Part shown: positions 17,215 through 25,054 of the stretch, piece by piece
How the letters are laid out: every line of letters starts with the position of its first letter
Numbering within the stretch: the first letter of the stretch is position 1
From: Candidatus Heimdallarchaeota archaeon
Lineage (GTDB): Archaea; Asgardarchaeota; Heimdallarchaeia; JABLTI01
DNA: 38,718 nt
Direction of reading: 5' to 3'
Assembly: GCA_019058165.1 (NCBI GenBank)
Contig: JAHLVZ010000016.1
Coordinates: forward strand, 1 to 38,718
Position numbers and translations under genes: made by a program
Notes under the pieces: generated by a model
Told to the model about the DNA's origin: nothing
Databases searched by the model: none
What the model saw: the letters and a program-made list of their open reading frames with translations, nothing else

Positions 17215-17580
17215 TTACCTTGCACTCTTAGGTTCTAGTTCAATTGAAAGTAAGTCTTCGCTATCTTCAATGACTTGTACTGCTGCCGAAGGAGCTACTA
17301 CAGTGTATTTTGCATCATTAGCTTGAGGTAATTTTTTGAAGAACCTTCTAGATTCAGTAGGACCACGATTCCAATTGAAGAACTCAACACCAATAAAATT
17401 ATCAAAATCAATAACCATCATGGTTTGTTTGATTAATTCAGCTTGTTCTTCGGATGTTAATCCACTTTCAATAATTAAGACTCTATTCTGTCGTACTAAA
17501 CGAATAATCATCTTAATTTTCTCGAAAGCAGTAAGTCTATCTGTGGCTTTTTTGGTAATAAAATCTACGTAATACTTCAT
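17215..17580 (-). CDS. DUF2073-like protein, partner of the Era-like GTPase
   Basis: A 121-aa protein with KYYVDFITKKATDRLTAFEK, then KIKMIIRLVRQNRVLIIESG and LTSEEQAELIKQTM. It matches the length and pattern of DUF2073 proteins, which in archaea are usually encoded directly after an Era-like GTPase gene. That arrangement is seen here: its ATG is 9 bp from the end of the GTPase gene, and GAGGTG overlaps the GTPase stop as its ribosome binding site. The biochemical role is unknown; the tight coupling suggests a GTPase partner. Confidence 0.75.
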   Translation of the reverse strand: MKYYVDFITKKATDRLTAFEKIKMIIRLVRQNRVLIIESGLTSEEQAELIKQTMMVIDFDNFIGVEFFNWNRGPTESRRFFKKLPQANDAKYTVVAPSAAVQVIEDSEDLLSIELEPKSAR

Positions 17581-17589
17581 TTTTTCACC

Positions 17590-18201
17590 TCAGGATATCT
17601 TCCTAATTGCTTCATACAATGCACTAACATTGTCCCCTGTTTTAGCGGAAACAGCAACAATCGCTTGATCAGAAAATGTTTGCCGTACTAATTCAGGTCG
17701 TGAATCAGGTAAATCAGTTTTGTTGGCAATAATAATAATTGGAATTTTTTGTAACTGTAAATTTCCAATGATAGTTAAATTAACTTGTTCAAAGGGTGTT
17801 TTAGTGGAATCTAAGATTATTAGTGCAACATCAACTTGATCAATCATTTTTATGGCTTCAAGAATTCCTTTTGTAGCTTCTTTTGCTCTTTGTATTGCTT
17901 CGCTTTCTGTTAACCCGAATTTTACAAAATTACGATAGTCAACAGTCGTAGCTATTCCTGGCATATCCATTAAAGTAAAGTTTAATTCATAGCCATCCTT
18001 TTTTAACTGTGCATTCTCCAATTTGACTACTTTTCGCGTTTCATGTGGTATCTCAGATACCGGTCCTAAATCTTCATGACCTAGATCATTGGCAATACGA
18101 TTAGCCAAGGTAGTTTTCCCTGCATTTACCTCACCATAAAACGCAAGTCTTATGTCTTTTTTCTTCTTTCTACTTAGGATTCTGCTAATCCAACTGGCCA
18201 A
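17590..18201 (-). CDS. Era-like archaeal GTP-binding protein
   Basis: A 203-aa soluble GTPase with all G motifs: G1 GEVNAGKTT (23-31), G3 DMPG, G4 NKTD and G5 SAK. It is related to the Era/TrmE branch and is found in many archaea next to DUF2073. I chose TTG at 18201 (MASWISRILSRKKKKD) because GGAGGT at 18208-18213 sits 6 bases upstream. A TTG nine codons further upstream would place this ribosome binding site inside the gene. It is the first gene of the leftward set and reads away from the putative replication origin. Substrate unknown; ribosome or RNA binding is a family-based guess. Confidence 0.85.
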   Translation of the reverse strand: MASWISRILSRKKKKDIRLAFYGEVNAGKTTLANRIANDLGHEDLGPVSEIPHETRKVVKLENAQLKKDGYELNFTLMDMPGIATTVDYRNFVKFGLTESEAIQRAKEATKGILEAIKMIDQVDVALIILDSTKTPFEQVNLTIIGNLQLQKIPIIIIANKTDLPDSRPELVRQTFSDQAIVAVSAKTGDNVSALYEAIRKIS

Positions 18202-18637
18202 ATACAGACCTCCATTACATAATAACAAGTTAACAAGAACAAAATAAGCACATAAGAGGTATTATTATCTACATATTTCCCTCATAAGATTTCTAGAAAA
18301 AAGTAAGAATTTATACAGGTTATTCACAAAAATTGTGTATACACATGAACACTGTATATACAATATACACAGTATACACAAGATAACAATTGAATAGTGA
18401 ATAAACCATCATTTTACTCAAGAGAGTAATAGTGAAAGTAATAGAAAAACAGGATTTTATTAGTAATATGAAATTTATACTGTTTTTTATCATTTTTACT
18501 CAAAATATTATTTATTATTTGTTAAAATTAAGGATTTCTTTGAATAATTGATCAAAAAAGAAGGTTTCTCCGGTTTTCTTTTCACAAAAGGACGATGTTC
18601 TCCAATTCATTTGTGAATTCACAGATTTTCTGTGAAC

Positions 18638-18653
18638 GTGTGAACGAAACGGG
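18638..18653 (+). promoter_or_regulatory. degenerate ORB-like half box
   Basis: GTGTGAACGAAACGGG resembles the right half of the archaeal ORB (GTGGAAACGAAAGGGG), differing at three of 16 positions. The left half is not conserved. Confidence 0.35.
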
Positions 18654-18676
18654 AAATATCCGTATTTGGTTTGATT

Positions 18677-18700
18677 TTCCAGTGGAAATTAAGGGGTTTT
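18677..18700 (+). promoter_or_regulatory. origin recognition box 1
   Basis: TTCCAGTGGAAA followed four bases later by GGGGTTTT matches the archaeal ORB layout: a TTCCAGTGGAAA dyad plus a G-string bound by the Orc1/Cdc6 winged helix and AAA+ domain. Only the four bases between dyad and G-string (TTAA) depart from common versions. Confidence 0.8.
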
Positions 18701-18837
18701 AATAAATGATAATAAGAAAAGAGTATTTTTGTCGGCTTATTTTCTTTTTTATTGAAAAATTATTCAATGTTCACAAATAGATAAATAGTTATTCACAAAA
18801 TAAAGGTTTCCAACCATTCCTGGATCAAATTTTTGGT

Positions 18838-18861
18838 ATCTCCCCATTACTTCTATTGGAA
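18838..18861 (-). promoter_or_regulatory. origin recognition box 2, inverted
   Basis: Read on the minus strand: TTCCAATAGAAG, then TAAT, then GGGGAGAT. It has the same length and spacing as box 1, with the dyad partly degenerate. Its G-string faces that of box 1, the usual inverted pair around a duplex unwinding element. Confidence 0.6.
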
Positions 18862-19155
18862 CTACTATATTTATCCTAATAACCTAATCTCATAAAATAA
18901 TATATAATATATAAATCTCAGTTTGGTACTTAAGATACTATCTAATATATTAATCTTTGGTCTAATTAAATAGATAATATTTAAATAAAATAATTATCTC
19001 CATTAGAAATATACGGGTCTAAGACCTTAAAAACCAGGATCACTTACTAATAATAAAGAAAAAAAGATAATGAAAACACATAATATCCCGATAATATTCA
19101 GATAATAAAACATAATATAAATTAACTTACCTATACTTCTATTGGAGACAAGCCA

Positions 19156-19593
19156 TTGAGTAAGAGAAAAGTTAAAGTTGAAATGAGTGACGAGCAAGAT
19201 AATAAAGTCACAATAACTTTTGAAGGAACTTTAGATGAAAAAAGCTTGAAGTCTTTAGTTGTCTCTGCTAATAATATATTAGGGAAAAGTCCAGGATCAC
19301 TAGAAGATTCACCTGATATCCCAATAGAAGATGCATTAGATATGCCGGTTTTTGACCGAGTTAAACTGTTAATTTCAACAGCTTTTGGAACAGGAGCATT
19401 ATTTACAACAAATGATATCTGTGATTCTTATCAAGACCTATTCAATACCAGGTTAAAAATAACAACAGGAAGCACATATTTGGCCAGATTATATGAAGAA
19501 GGATTCTTAACTCGCAGTGGAAACAGAAATGAACGAAAATATCAATTAAAAAGAGAAATCCGAGAGAAACTCCCAAAATTAATAACTCAATGA
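19156..19593 (+). CDS. small winged-helix protein next to the origin
   Basis: A 145-aa protein. Residues 1-50 may form a small beta-rich part (KVKVEMSDEQDNKVTITFEG). Residues about 65-140 resemble a winged helix: FDRVKLLISTAFGTGALFTT, then NDICDSYQDLFNTRLKITTG, a recognition-like helix STYLARLYEEGFLTRSG and a wing RNERKYQLKREI. TTG start with GGAGA 12 bases upstream; an in-frame ATG at codon 10 is an alternative. It is the first gene right of the origin-like region and converges on another small winged-helix gene with one base between the stops. It may be a regulator or an origin-associated DNA-binding protein; the family is not recognised. Confidence 0.65.
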   Translation: MSKRKVKVEMSDEQDNKVTITFEGTLDEKSLKSLVVSANNILGKSPGSLEDSPDIPIEDALDMPVFDRVKLLISTAFGTGALFTTNDICDSYQDLFNTRLKITTGSTYLARLYEEGFLTRSGNRNERKYQLKREIREKLPKLITQ

Positions 19594-19594
19594 A

Positions 19595-19903
19595 TTAATG
19601 ATCATAATTGATATTATTAGCTATTTCAATTTCATTTTGAAATAAATTTCCAAGTGAATCAAACACTTTTTTTCCAAATTCAGATAAATAAACTATTCCT
19701 GGAGCATTTGCAATTAAACTTGCTTTACCAAATTCTTGTAGGTATCTTGAGATAGTAATGCTGGAAAAGCCGGTCCAGTCAGCTAATTCATTTCGGGTAC
19801 AAAAATCGCTTTTAGATATAAGAGTGAATATTAACCTGGAACTATACGTACTAAAACAATTTTTTGTAATATTGACAAGTAATAACTCTTGAATCATAGT
19901 CAT
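19595..19903 (-). CDS. small winged-helix transcriptional regulator, 102 aa
   Basis: It looks like a single MarR/ArsR-type winged helix: RLIFTLISKSDFCTRNELADW, then TGFSSITISRYLQEFGKASL (turn and recognition helix) and the wing IVYLSEFGKKVFDSLG. There is no effector domain. ATG start, with a second ATG two codons later. It lies downstream of the TGT gene on neither transcript: it is convergent with the gene at 19156 and 49 bp after the TGT end on the same strand, so it may be the distal gene of the minus-strand set. Confidence 0.6.
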   Translation of the reverse strand: MTMIQELLLVNITKNCFSTYSSRLIFTLISKSDFCTRNELADWTGFSSITISRYLQEFGKASLIANAPGIVYLSEFGKKVFDSLGNLFQNEIEIANNINYDH

Positions 19904-19952
19904 CTAAAATATATCTAAAATTTAAGAATAAAAACTCAGCAATAATGAAAGA

Positions 19953-21563
19953 TTAAACTTGAATAATGTCAAAAATAGCTGATAATTGTTCAAAGTTATC
20001 TTCATTAATACTAAAACCAAATGTCTTTATCTTAGTTTTTAAGTCTGATAGAAGATTAATTTCTTTTTCCAAACTAATAAATTCCTTAATTTCACCAAGT
20101 AAAAATATTTCCTGAAAAGACCACTTCTTAACAAGATTAATACTATCATAGATGATAGCTTGCATTTTCTCTTTAGAAATATCCTCAGCTAATACTGATT
20201 GTGTTAAAGGATAAACTTCACTAATCTCAATTGGTAAAAGCCCAAAATATGGGGCAACAATCCAAATCTCGAATTTCTTAATTAAATTCGGATGTTTATT
20301 AACATAATTACGAATAATTTTGTAGATTTGATATGTTTCTTTAATCTCATCATTTAATATTGAAATAAGTAAAAGCTTCTTCCTCTTCTTTGTAGATAAA
20401 TTATTTAACCGGTTTTTATGAAGCAAAATCTCAGGTCGATTTAAATCGGATTCAGATGTAAACAAGATACCTTTTTTCTTTGTAGAAGCTGTGTTCTTAG
20501 ATAGTTGTCTCAAGTATTTCTGTAACCTATCAAATCCTCTTCTTAAACTCGGATGAACTCGAGATCTACTCTCGAGTAAATTCCAGAAAGTGCCAGAAGA
20601 GATTGAACTTCTAATATGCTTAATCTCAGTTTGACAAACATACAAATTATGTGCTGATAATAATTTCTTCCTTTCAAATTTCTCTAGCTTCAAAAGGTCC
20701 TTTGGATTAATGTTAGAGCAAATGGGGCAATTACAAGGAAATTCGTTAAGATCTGCTAATTGGTAAGTGTAATTAGTAGTCATATATCGATCATCTTGAG
20801 CATATAAAGCATAGGCTGCTGAATCAAAAGTATCACAACCAGCTGCAACTATTAATGGAAACATAGAGGGGTGTCCTGCTCCAAATAAATGGATGGGTTT
20901 TGCAGGATTGAGAATCTGTTTAGCTGTAAGAATAATATCTATTAAAATATCATAATTATAATCATTCATTAATTCAACTACACTACCAATGGCGAACATA
21001 TTAAAACAATCAACTTTATTTGCTTCAATGGCTGATTTCTTTACTAAATCTAGAAATCTTCCACCTTGAATAGGACCCACCCAAATAGTTTTTTGTGATT
21101 TAATCAATGAAGGAACTTTTTGATTTCGTAAAATAGTTTCTTGAACTTTATACTTAGCAATTTCATAAGAGTCAGTTTTTGATATTGGAATATCCAAAGG
21201 AACAGCAAAATCAGAACCAATCATTTCTTGAAACTCAATGACATTTTCCGGGGTCAAATCAATCTCACCATAAACTAATGATTGATACGCTCCGGAATCA
21301 GTCATAATTGGACCTTGAAAATTAGTAAGATCATGAAGATTAATCTCACTATCAGAAAATCTTCTCTTTAAGATATATGAACTTGTAATAATTAAATCAA
21401 CATCAAACTTTGATTGAAAATCTACAACATTTATAAGATTCTTCGAAACTTCCGGATGAACTACAGGAACAAAACTAGGGGTTCTAATCTTACCTTTTGT
21501 AGAATGAATTATTCCATTTCTTCCCAGTAAATCACTTTCAAATATTTCAAACAAAACAGTCAC
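19953..21563 (-). CDS. tgtA: archaeosine tRNA-guanine transglycosylase (TgtA), without a PUA domain
   Basis: TgtA exchanges guanine-15 in the tRNA D-loop for preQ0, the first step toward archaeosine. The catalytic barrel (about 1-310) shows MTDSGAYQ (D89), VPLDIP, IQGGRF, the FDSAAY segment with the likely nucleophile D247, and the zinc ligands C277/C279/C282/H305. After that, residues about 355-490 resemble the C1 domain shared with ArcS (DUF5591-like: WIVAPYFGLLPIEISEVYPL). The 536-aa protein ends without the C-terminal PUA domain seen in classic archaeal TgtA of about 580 aa or more, so tRNA binding may rely on another protein. GTG start. SmAP lies upstream, 39 bp away, on the same strand. 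Confidence 0.9.
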   Translation of the reverse strand: MTVLFEIFESDLLGRNGIIHSTKGKIRTPSFVPVVHPEVSKNLINVVDFQSKFDVDLIITSSYILKRRFSDSEINLHDLTNFQGPIMTDSGAYQSLVYGEIDLTPENVIEFQEMIGSDFAVPLDIPISKTDSYEIAKYKVQETILRNQKVPSLIKSQKTIWVGPIQGGRFLDLVKKSAIEANKVDCFNMFAIGSVVELMNDYNYDILIDIILTAKQILNPAKPIHLFGAGHPSMFPLIVAAGCDTFDSAAYALYAQDDRYMTTNYTYQLADLNEFPCNCPICSNINPKDLLKLEKFERKKLLSAHNLYVCQTEIKHIRSSISSGTFWNLLESRSRVHPSLRRGFDRLQKYLRQLSKNTASTKKKGILFTSESDLNRPEILLHKNRLNNLSTKKRKKLLLISILNDEIKETYQIYKIIRNYVNKHPNLIKKFEIWIVAPYFGLLPIEISEVYPLTQSVLAEDISKEKMQAIIYDSINLVKKWSFQEIFLLGEIKEFISLEKEINLLSDLKTKIKTFGFSINEDNFEQLSAIFDIIQV

Positions 21564-21602
21564 CAGAAGTTAAAATGAAATTTGGAAGAAGATAAAAACA
21601 AA

Positions 21603-22055
21603 TTATTCATCTTTTTCTTCTTCTTCAGCTAGACTTTCCATGAATTGTTCAAAAACAACTCTGACTCTATCTGCTACAGGACCTGTGCCTTCGACTCCTT
21701 TCTCTGTAACCTTGACTTTGTTCAAAACTTGGATCATACGAGCATCCTCATATAGTTTAACATCAGCTTCAAGTAAATTCAATCTTTCTTGTAATTCCAA
21801 AGCGAGTCCGCTTAAATCAAAAGGTTGTTCAGAAATTAAAATCTCAGAAATGATAGGTCCTCTAAGAAAAACTTTGAAGTAAGAGTTTTTACCCTCATTA
21901 ACATTTGATAAGCATAAATCAAAAGTATCAGGGTTCCAGGCTTTTAACAAACCGTTGAAGCTTTTCCCAGTAGTAGTAACAACTGTGATATATTTTCCTT
22001 TTAAATCGGCTAATTCTTTATTGAAAACCCATTTTGGGGTTGTGGTAGTTGACAT
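21603..22055 (-). CDS. Sm-like archaeal protein with a C-terminal extension (SmAP3-like)
   Basis: The N-terminal 75 residues match an Sm fold: Sm1 motif (LADLKGKYITVVTTTGKSFNGLLKAWNPDTFDLCLSNV) and Sm2-like IISEILISE. Residues about 80-150 add a helical and acidic extension (LSGLALELQERLNLLEADVK; tail SLAEEEEKDE), as in archaeal SmAP3-type proteins of about 140 aa. Sm proteins form rings that bind U-rich RNA. ATG start. It is followed by tgtA 39 bp downstream, suggesting a shared RNA-related operon. Confidence 0.8.
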   Translation of the reverse strand: MSTTTTPKWVFNKELADLKGKYITVVTTTGKSFNGLLKAWNPDTFDLCLSNVNEGKNSYFKVFLRGPIISEILISEQPFDLSGLALELQERLNLLEADVKLYEDARMIQVLNKVKVTEKGVEGTGPVADRVRVVFEQFMESLAEEEEKDE

Positions 22056-22160
22056 TACTAATCCTCGTCCTATGTTCTAGTTCGAAGGAAATTTCTTCTA
22101 AGTTAAAAAAAATTCGGTCGCTTCCCTTTTGAAATACAATAAGGAAGCAATTATTATTGT

Positions 22161-22856
22161 TTATTTGAAGAGATAATCGTCATTACTTGCTCTTTCGACT
22201 AAGATTCGTTGTCCACATTTTGGACAGGAATTCCAAGTAGAATTTATATCATAACCGCATCTTTTGCAATATGAATTAGAGAGCTCTTCAGTTTTATAAT
22301 CATAGACCTGTTTCTCTTGAGAGTATTCCTTCTCTGGGTATTTCTTACTCTGGAAAAGTGAATCCTCAAATTGTTTCTCTCGAGGATTATCATAGAAACT
22401 TTCATCTTCAAATTGAGGTCGTTCCTCTTTTTCCGGTTCCTCATAGAAATTCGATCTATCCGAAATATTGCCCTCAAACAAATCATGATTATTTGGTTGT
22501 ATAAAATCACGTCTCGAAGGTTCTTTTCTATAATCTGATGAATCACCACGTTCTTGCATAGGACGAGCTAAAGGCGGTTCATAGTCATAATTATCTTCCT
22601 CTTGTACAACTTGAGTCTTTTGTAGCTTTAAGAATTCAACAAGAGCAATTCTCTTATCACAAGCAGTAGCCAAAGGACACCTATTCCCGTCTAAATTAGA
22701 AATTGAGGTAATTTGTTCACCATCGATTGTTAAACCAGTTCGGTTCAAATGGATTCGAATACCATGACGACGCATAATACTAATTAAATCATTTACAGAG
22801 AAAATTTGACCGTTAAGTACAAAAATTCCTTCAGGGTTATCCTCGTAATTAATCAT
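22161..22856 (-). CDS. zinc-ribbon protein with disordered middle, unknown function
   Basis: A 231-aa protein in three parts. Residues 1-80 are a folded N-terminus with FVLNGQIFSVNDLISIMRRH and RCPLATACDKRIALVEFLK. Residues about 85-195 are a Glu/Arg/Ser/Tyr-rich, probably disordered stretch. The C-terminus carries a zinc ribbon CKRCGYDINSTWNSCPKCG (about 196-214). No membrane segment. ATG start, 105 bp upstream of SmAP on the same strand. I do not recognise the N-terminal family; context hints at an RNA-related role but no more. Confidence 0.65.
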   Translation of the reverse strand: MINYEDNPEGIFVLNGQIFSVNDLISIMRRHGIRIHLNRTGLTIDGEQITSISNLDGNRCPLATACDKRIALVEFLKLQKTQVVQEEDNYDYEPPLARPMQERGDSSDYRKEPSRRDFIQPNNHDLFEGNISDRSNFYEEPEKEERPQFEDESFYDNPREKQFEDSLFQSKKYPEKEYSQEKQVYDYKTEELSNSYCKRCGYDINSTWNSCPKCGQRILVERASNDDYLFK

Positions 22857-23035
22857 TTGGAAACACCACTACAAAGGATACTTTTACGGAAGTAATACAT
22901 AAAAATACGGTATTTCCAGATGTTATCTTAATATTCCCAGCAACAATACGTTAGTATTTAAAATTAAAATTTTGTTTTCCTAACAAAACATTAAAAAGAG
23001 ACTGTATCAGCAAACATAATTACCCATCAAAAAAC

Positions 23036-23123
23036 GCGGGGGTGTCCTAGTTAGGTCAATGGAGTAGCGCTGAGGTCGCTATGGTGTAGGCCTCCGTGGG
23101 TTCAAATCCCATCCCCCGCACCA
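23036..23123 (+). tRNA. tRNA-Leu(GAG)
   Basis: Acceptor GCGGGGG pairs with CCCCCGC; the D-stem is TCC/GGA. The anticodon stem TAGCG/CGCTA encloses the loop CTGAGGT with anticodon GAG. There is a class II variable arm and a T-arm GTGGG TTCAAAT CCCAT. Discriminator A at 23120; the CCA end is encoded (23121-23123). No intron. It converges on the uL2 gene. Confidence 0.93.
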
Positions 23124-23209
23124 GTTTTCTAATCACTTTATCTCGAGTAAATAGACCTTAATACGTTTAATTTTATAAGAAAATAAATAAATAAAAAAAG
23201 AAAAAGAAA

Positions 23210-23932
23210 CTATTTTCTTCCTCTTTTACGACCAGATTGCCTGGCTGCTATTAACCCAACTTTTGCACCAGGAGGAGCGTTTCTTGAAACAGTTCGCGTA
23301 CTACTTCCACCACCATGAGGATGGCTAACAGCGTTCATTGCATTTCCACGTACTCTTGGATATTTGTGACCTTTTGCTCTCAGATGATGATGTTTTGCTC
23401 CTGCTTTGAGGAAAGGTTTCTCGGTTCTTCCTCCTCCAGCAACAACACCAATTGTTGCTCGAGATCTTGGATTAAACGGTTTCAAAACACCGCTAGGCAT
23501 CTGACAAATAACTTTTTTTCTGCTATGTGAAACAATAGTAGCAAAAGCACCTGAAGCTCGAACCATTGCCCCACCATCTCCTGGTCTTAATTCAACATTG
23601 TGAACATAAGTACCATCTGGGATGTTTTTTAGAGGTTTAATAGTTCCGAGTTTGATGGGTGAATTTGGACCTTGGAATATTTTTTGACCGACTCTGATAC
23701 CTTCAGGAGCTAAGAGAAGATGTTTCTTTCCATTTTGGTCTCTAACTTCCATTACTGGAGCTCCTCTACCAGGATCGTGCATGAGGTTAAGAACTATTAG
23801 ATGTCTTATTGCTTTCTTGTAATCCTCAGCAGTTAATTGTGGATACTTCACAGGTCCTCTGCTTTTGTGGGTGCTTGCTCTAAATTGAGAGCCACCGCGA
23901 CCACGTCTTTGAACTAAAATTCGTTTTCCCAT
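23210..23932 (-). CDS. rpl2: ribosomal protein uL2
   Basis: Large-subunit protein near the peptidyl-transferase centre. The 240-aa protein has the archaeal/eukaryotic pattern: MGKRILVQRRGRGG at the start, the central VHNVELRPGDGG, and the invariant C-terminal HPHGGGSSTRTVSRNAPPGA loop with the catalytic-site His. ATG start. It is the fourth gene of the uL3-uL4-uL23-uL2 transcript and, unusually, the last one: uS19, which normally follows, is replaced by a convergent tRNA-Leu gene. Confidence 0.97.
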   Translation of the reverse strand: MGKRILVQRRGRGGSQFRASTHKSRGPVKYPQLTAEDYKKAIRHLIVLNLMHDPGRGAPVMEVRDQNGKKHLLLAPEGIRVGQKIFQGPNSPIKLGTIKPLKNIPDGTYVHNVELRPGDGGAMVRASGAFATIVSHSRKKVICQMPSGVLKPFNPRSRATIGVVAGGGRTEKPFLKAGAKHHHLRAKGHKYPRVRGNAMNAVSHPHGGGSSTRTVSRNAPPGAKVGLIAARQSGRKRGRK

Positions 23933-23945
23933 TTGTCTACCACCA

Positions 23946-24215
23946 TTACATTAATCCAAGCGCAGTGGCAAGATCAACCGCACTATTTGTTGGGTGTAAT
24001 CTTACAATCGCTTTCTTCTTGCCGGAAGGTGTAATCATAGTATTTACTTTCACAACCTTCACGTTGTAAAGTTTTTCAATTGCCCGTTTGATTGTAGTCT
24101 TGTTTGCTTTCTTGTTAACAATAAAAGCAAGCTTGTTTTGGCTTTCAATTATCTCGAAGATCCTTTCACTACTGTAAGGTGAGATAATAATTTTGTAGTA
24201 ATTTTCTTCAGTCAT
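23946..24215 (-). CDS. rpl23: ribosomal protein uL23
   Basis: An 89-aa exit-tunnel protein that binds 23S rRNA and helps dock the signal recognition particle. It has the family layout: N-terminal SSERIFEIIESQNKLAFIV, then ANKTTIKRAIEKLYNVKVVKVNT (the conserved helix and strand) and the SGKKKAIVRL end strand. ATG start. Exactly 13 bp separate it from both neighbours, as between all genes of this operon. Confidence 0.95.
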   Translation of the reverse strand: MTEENYYKIIISPYSSERIFEIIESQNKLAFIVNKKANKTTIKRAIEKLYNVKVVKVNTMITPSGKKKAIVRLHPTNSAVDLATALGLM

Positions 24216-24228
24216 TAGTCTTTATCTC

Positions 24229-25041
24229 CTAATTAGTAGCGGTAGTTTTCTTAACTTGTGAAGGATAAATATCATTGATTTCTTTCAATGCTTTTTCCAT
24301 CCAAACAGTTAGTCTTCCAGCATGTGTACCAGGGGCGAGCATTTCGGCATTTAAATACTTTACATGCACTACATCAACACCAGGAAGGTTTTTAACAGCA
24401 TTGCAAAAGTTAGACTTTCTATCAACAACGAAGAGAGGTCCAACAGGATTACGGTATTTCCTACCGCGACCTTTCCCTTTGCCAGCTCTAATCTTTTTAC
24501 CATCCTCAGCTCTAGTGATGTCACTAATCAAACCAGTTTTCGTAAGCAATTCAACAGCATCTTTGGTTTTTACTATCTTGTCATGTATTGCATCTTCAAA
24601 AATGATAGGTAATAACTCAAAGCTATCTGCTCGATGACCTCGACCAATTACAAGGTCTTTTCTAGAAGTAGCAGCAATAGCACTACGTATGGCTAATCTG
24701 CGTTCTTTCTTGTTAATATTTTCAACGATCTTTTTCTCAGCTCTCGGTGGATGAGCAACTCGCCCACCAACAGTATAGTTAACAAGAGCTCCTCTTTGAG
24801 AGTGATGTGTTCTTCGACCATGAGTTCTGGGAGTTCTCGCGGCACCTCTACCAGTACCCCAACTTGAAGCAACTATCCAACCAGCTTGGTATTTTGTACC
24901 TTTTGGTTGTCTTTTTGTGCTCTGAACAGCAAGAACTGCTCTTCGAATTAAATCGGGGCGATAAGGTGTCTCGAATACCTCTGGTAAGTCAACTCGAGTC
25001 TTTTTTGCTAAGCCTATTGCACCATAAATTTTTGCTTTCAA
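24229..25041 (-). CDS. rpl4: ribosomal protein uL4
   Basis: A 270-aa large-subunit protein of the archaeal/eukaryotic type, with the long extension reaching the exit tunnel (GRGAARTPRTHGRRTHHSQRGA, then the VGGRVAHPPR loop) and the globular part (SAIAATSRKDLVIGRGHR; AGKGKGRGRKYRNPVGP). TTG start (KAKIYGAIG), supported by AGGAGG about 11 bases upstream and by the 13-bp gap to uL3. Confidence 0.95.
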   Translation of the reverse strand: MKAKIYGAIGLAKKTRVDLPEVFETPYRPDLIRRAVLAVQSTKRQPKGTKYQAGWIVASSWGTGRGAARTPRTHGRRTHHSQRGALVNYTVGGRVAHPPRAEKKIVENINKKERRLAIRSAIAATSRKDLVIGRGHRADSFELLPIIFEDAIHDKIVKTKDAVELLTKTGLISDITRAEDGKKIRAGKGKGRGRKYRNPVGPLFVVDRKSNFCNAVKNLPGVDVVHVKYLNAEMLAPGTHAGRLTVWMEKALKEINDIYPSQVKKTTATN

Positions 25042-25054
25042 CCTTTGCGTCCTC

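Larger units (their letters stand above)
18202..19155. other. putative chromosomal replication origin (oriC)
   Basis: This 0.95-kb region has no gene. It carries two origin recognition boxes (18677-18700 and, inverted, 18838-18861) whose G-strings point toward each other across about 137 bp of AT-rich DNA suited to unwinding. A third, degenerate box lies at 18638-18653. TTCACAAA occurs four times (about 18323, 18581, 18770 and 18792), and the reverse TTTGTGAA once (18610). A TTCACAG/CTGTGAA dyad lies at 18618-18636. GTATACACA-type repeats cluster at 18336-18380. This matches archaeal oriC architecture bound by Orc1/Cdc6. Neighbouring genes point away from it on both sides. An Orc1/Cdc6 gene, often adjacent in archaea, is not beside it. 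Confidence 0.7.

Noticed and set aside
18802-18829. A fourth ORB at GGTTTCCAACCATTCCTGGA
   Set aside because: It has TTCC and TGGA words, but neither the spacing nor the G-string of an ORB.
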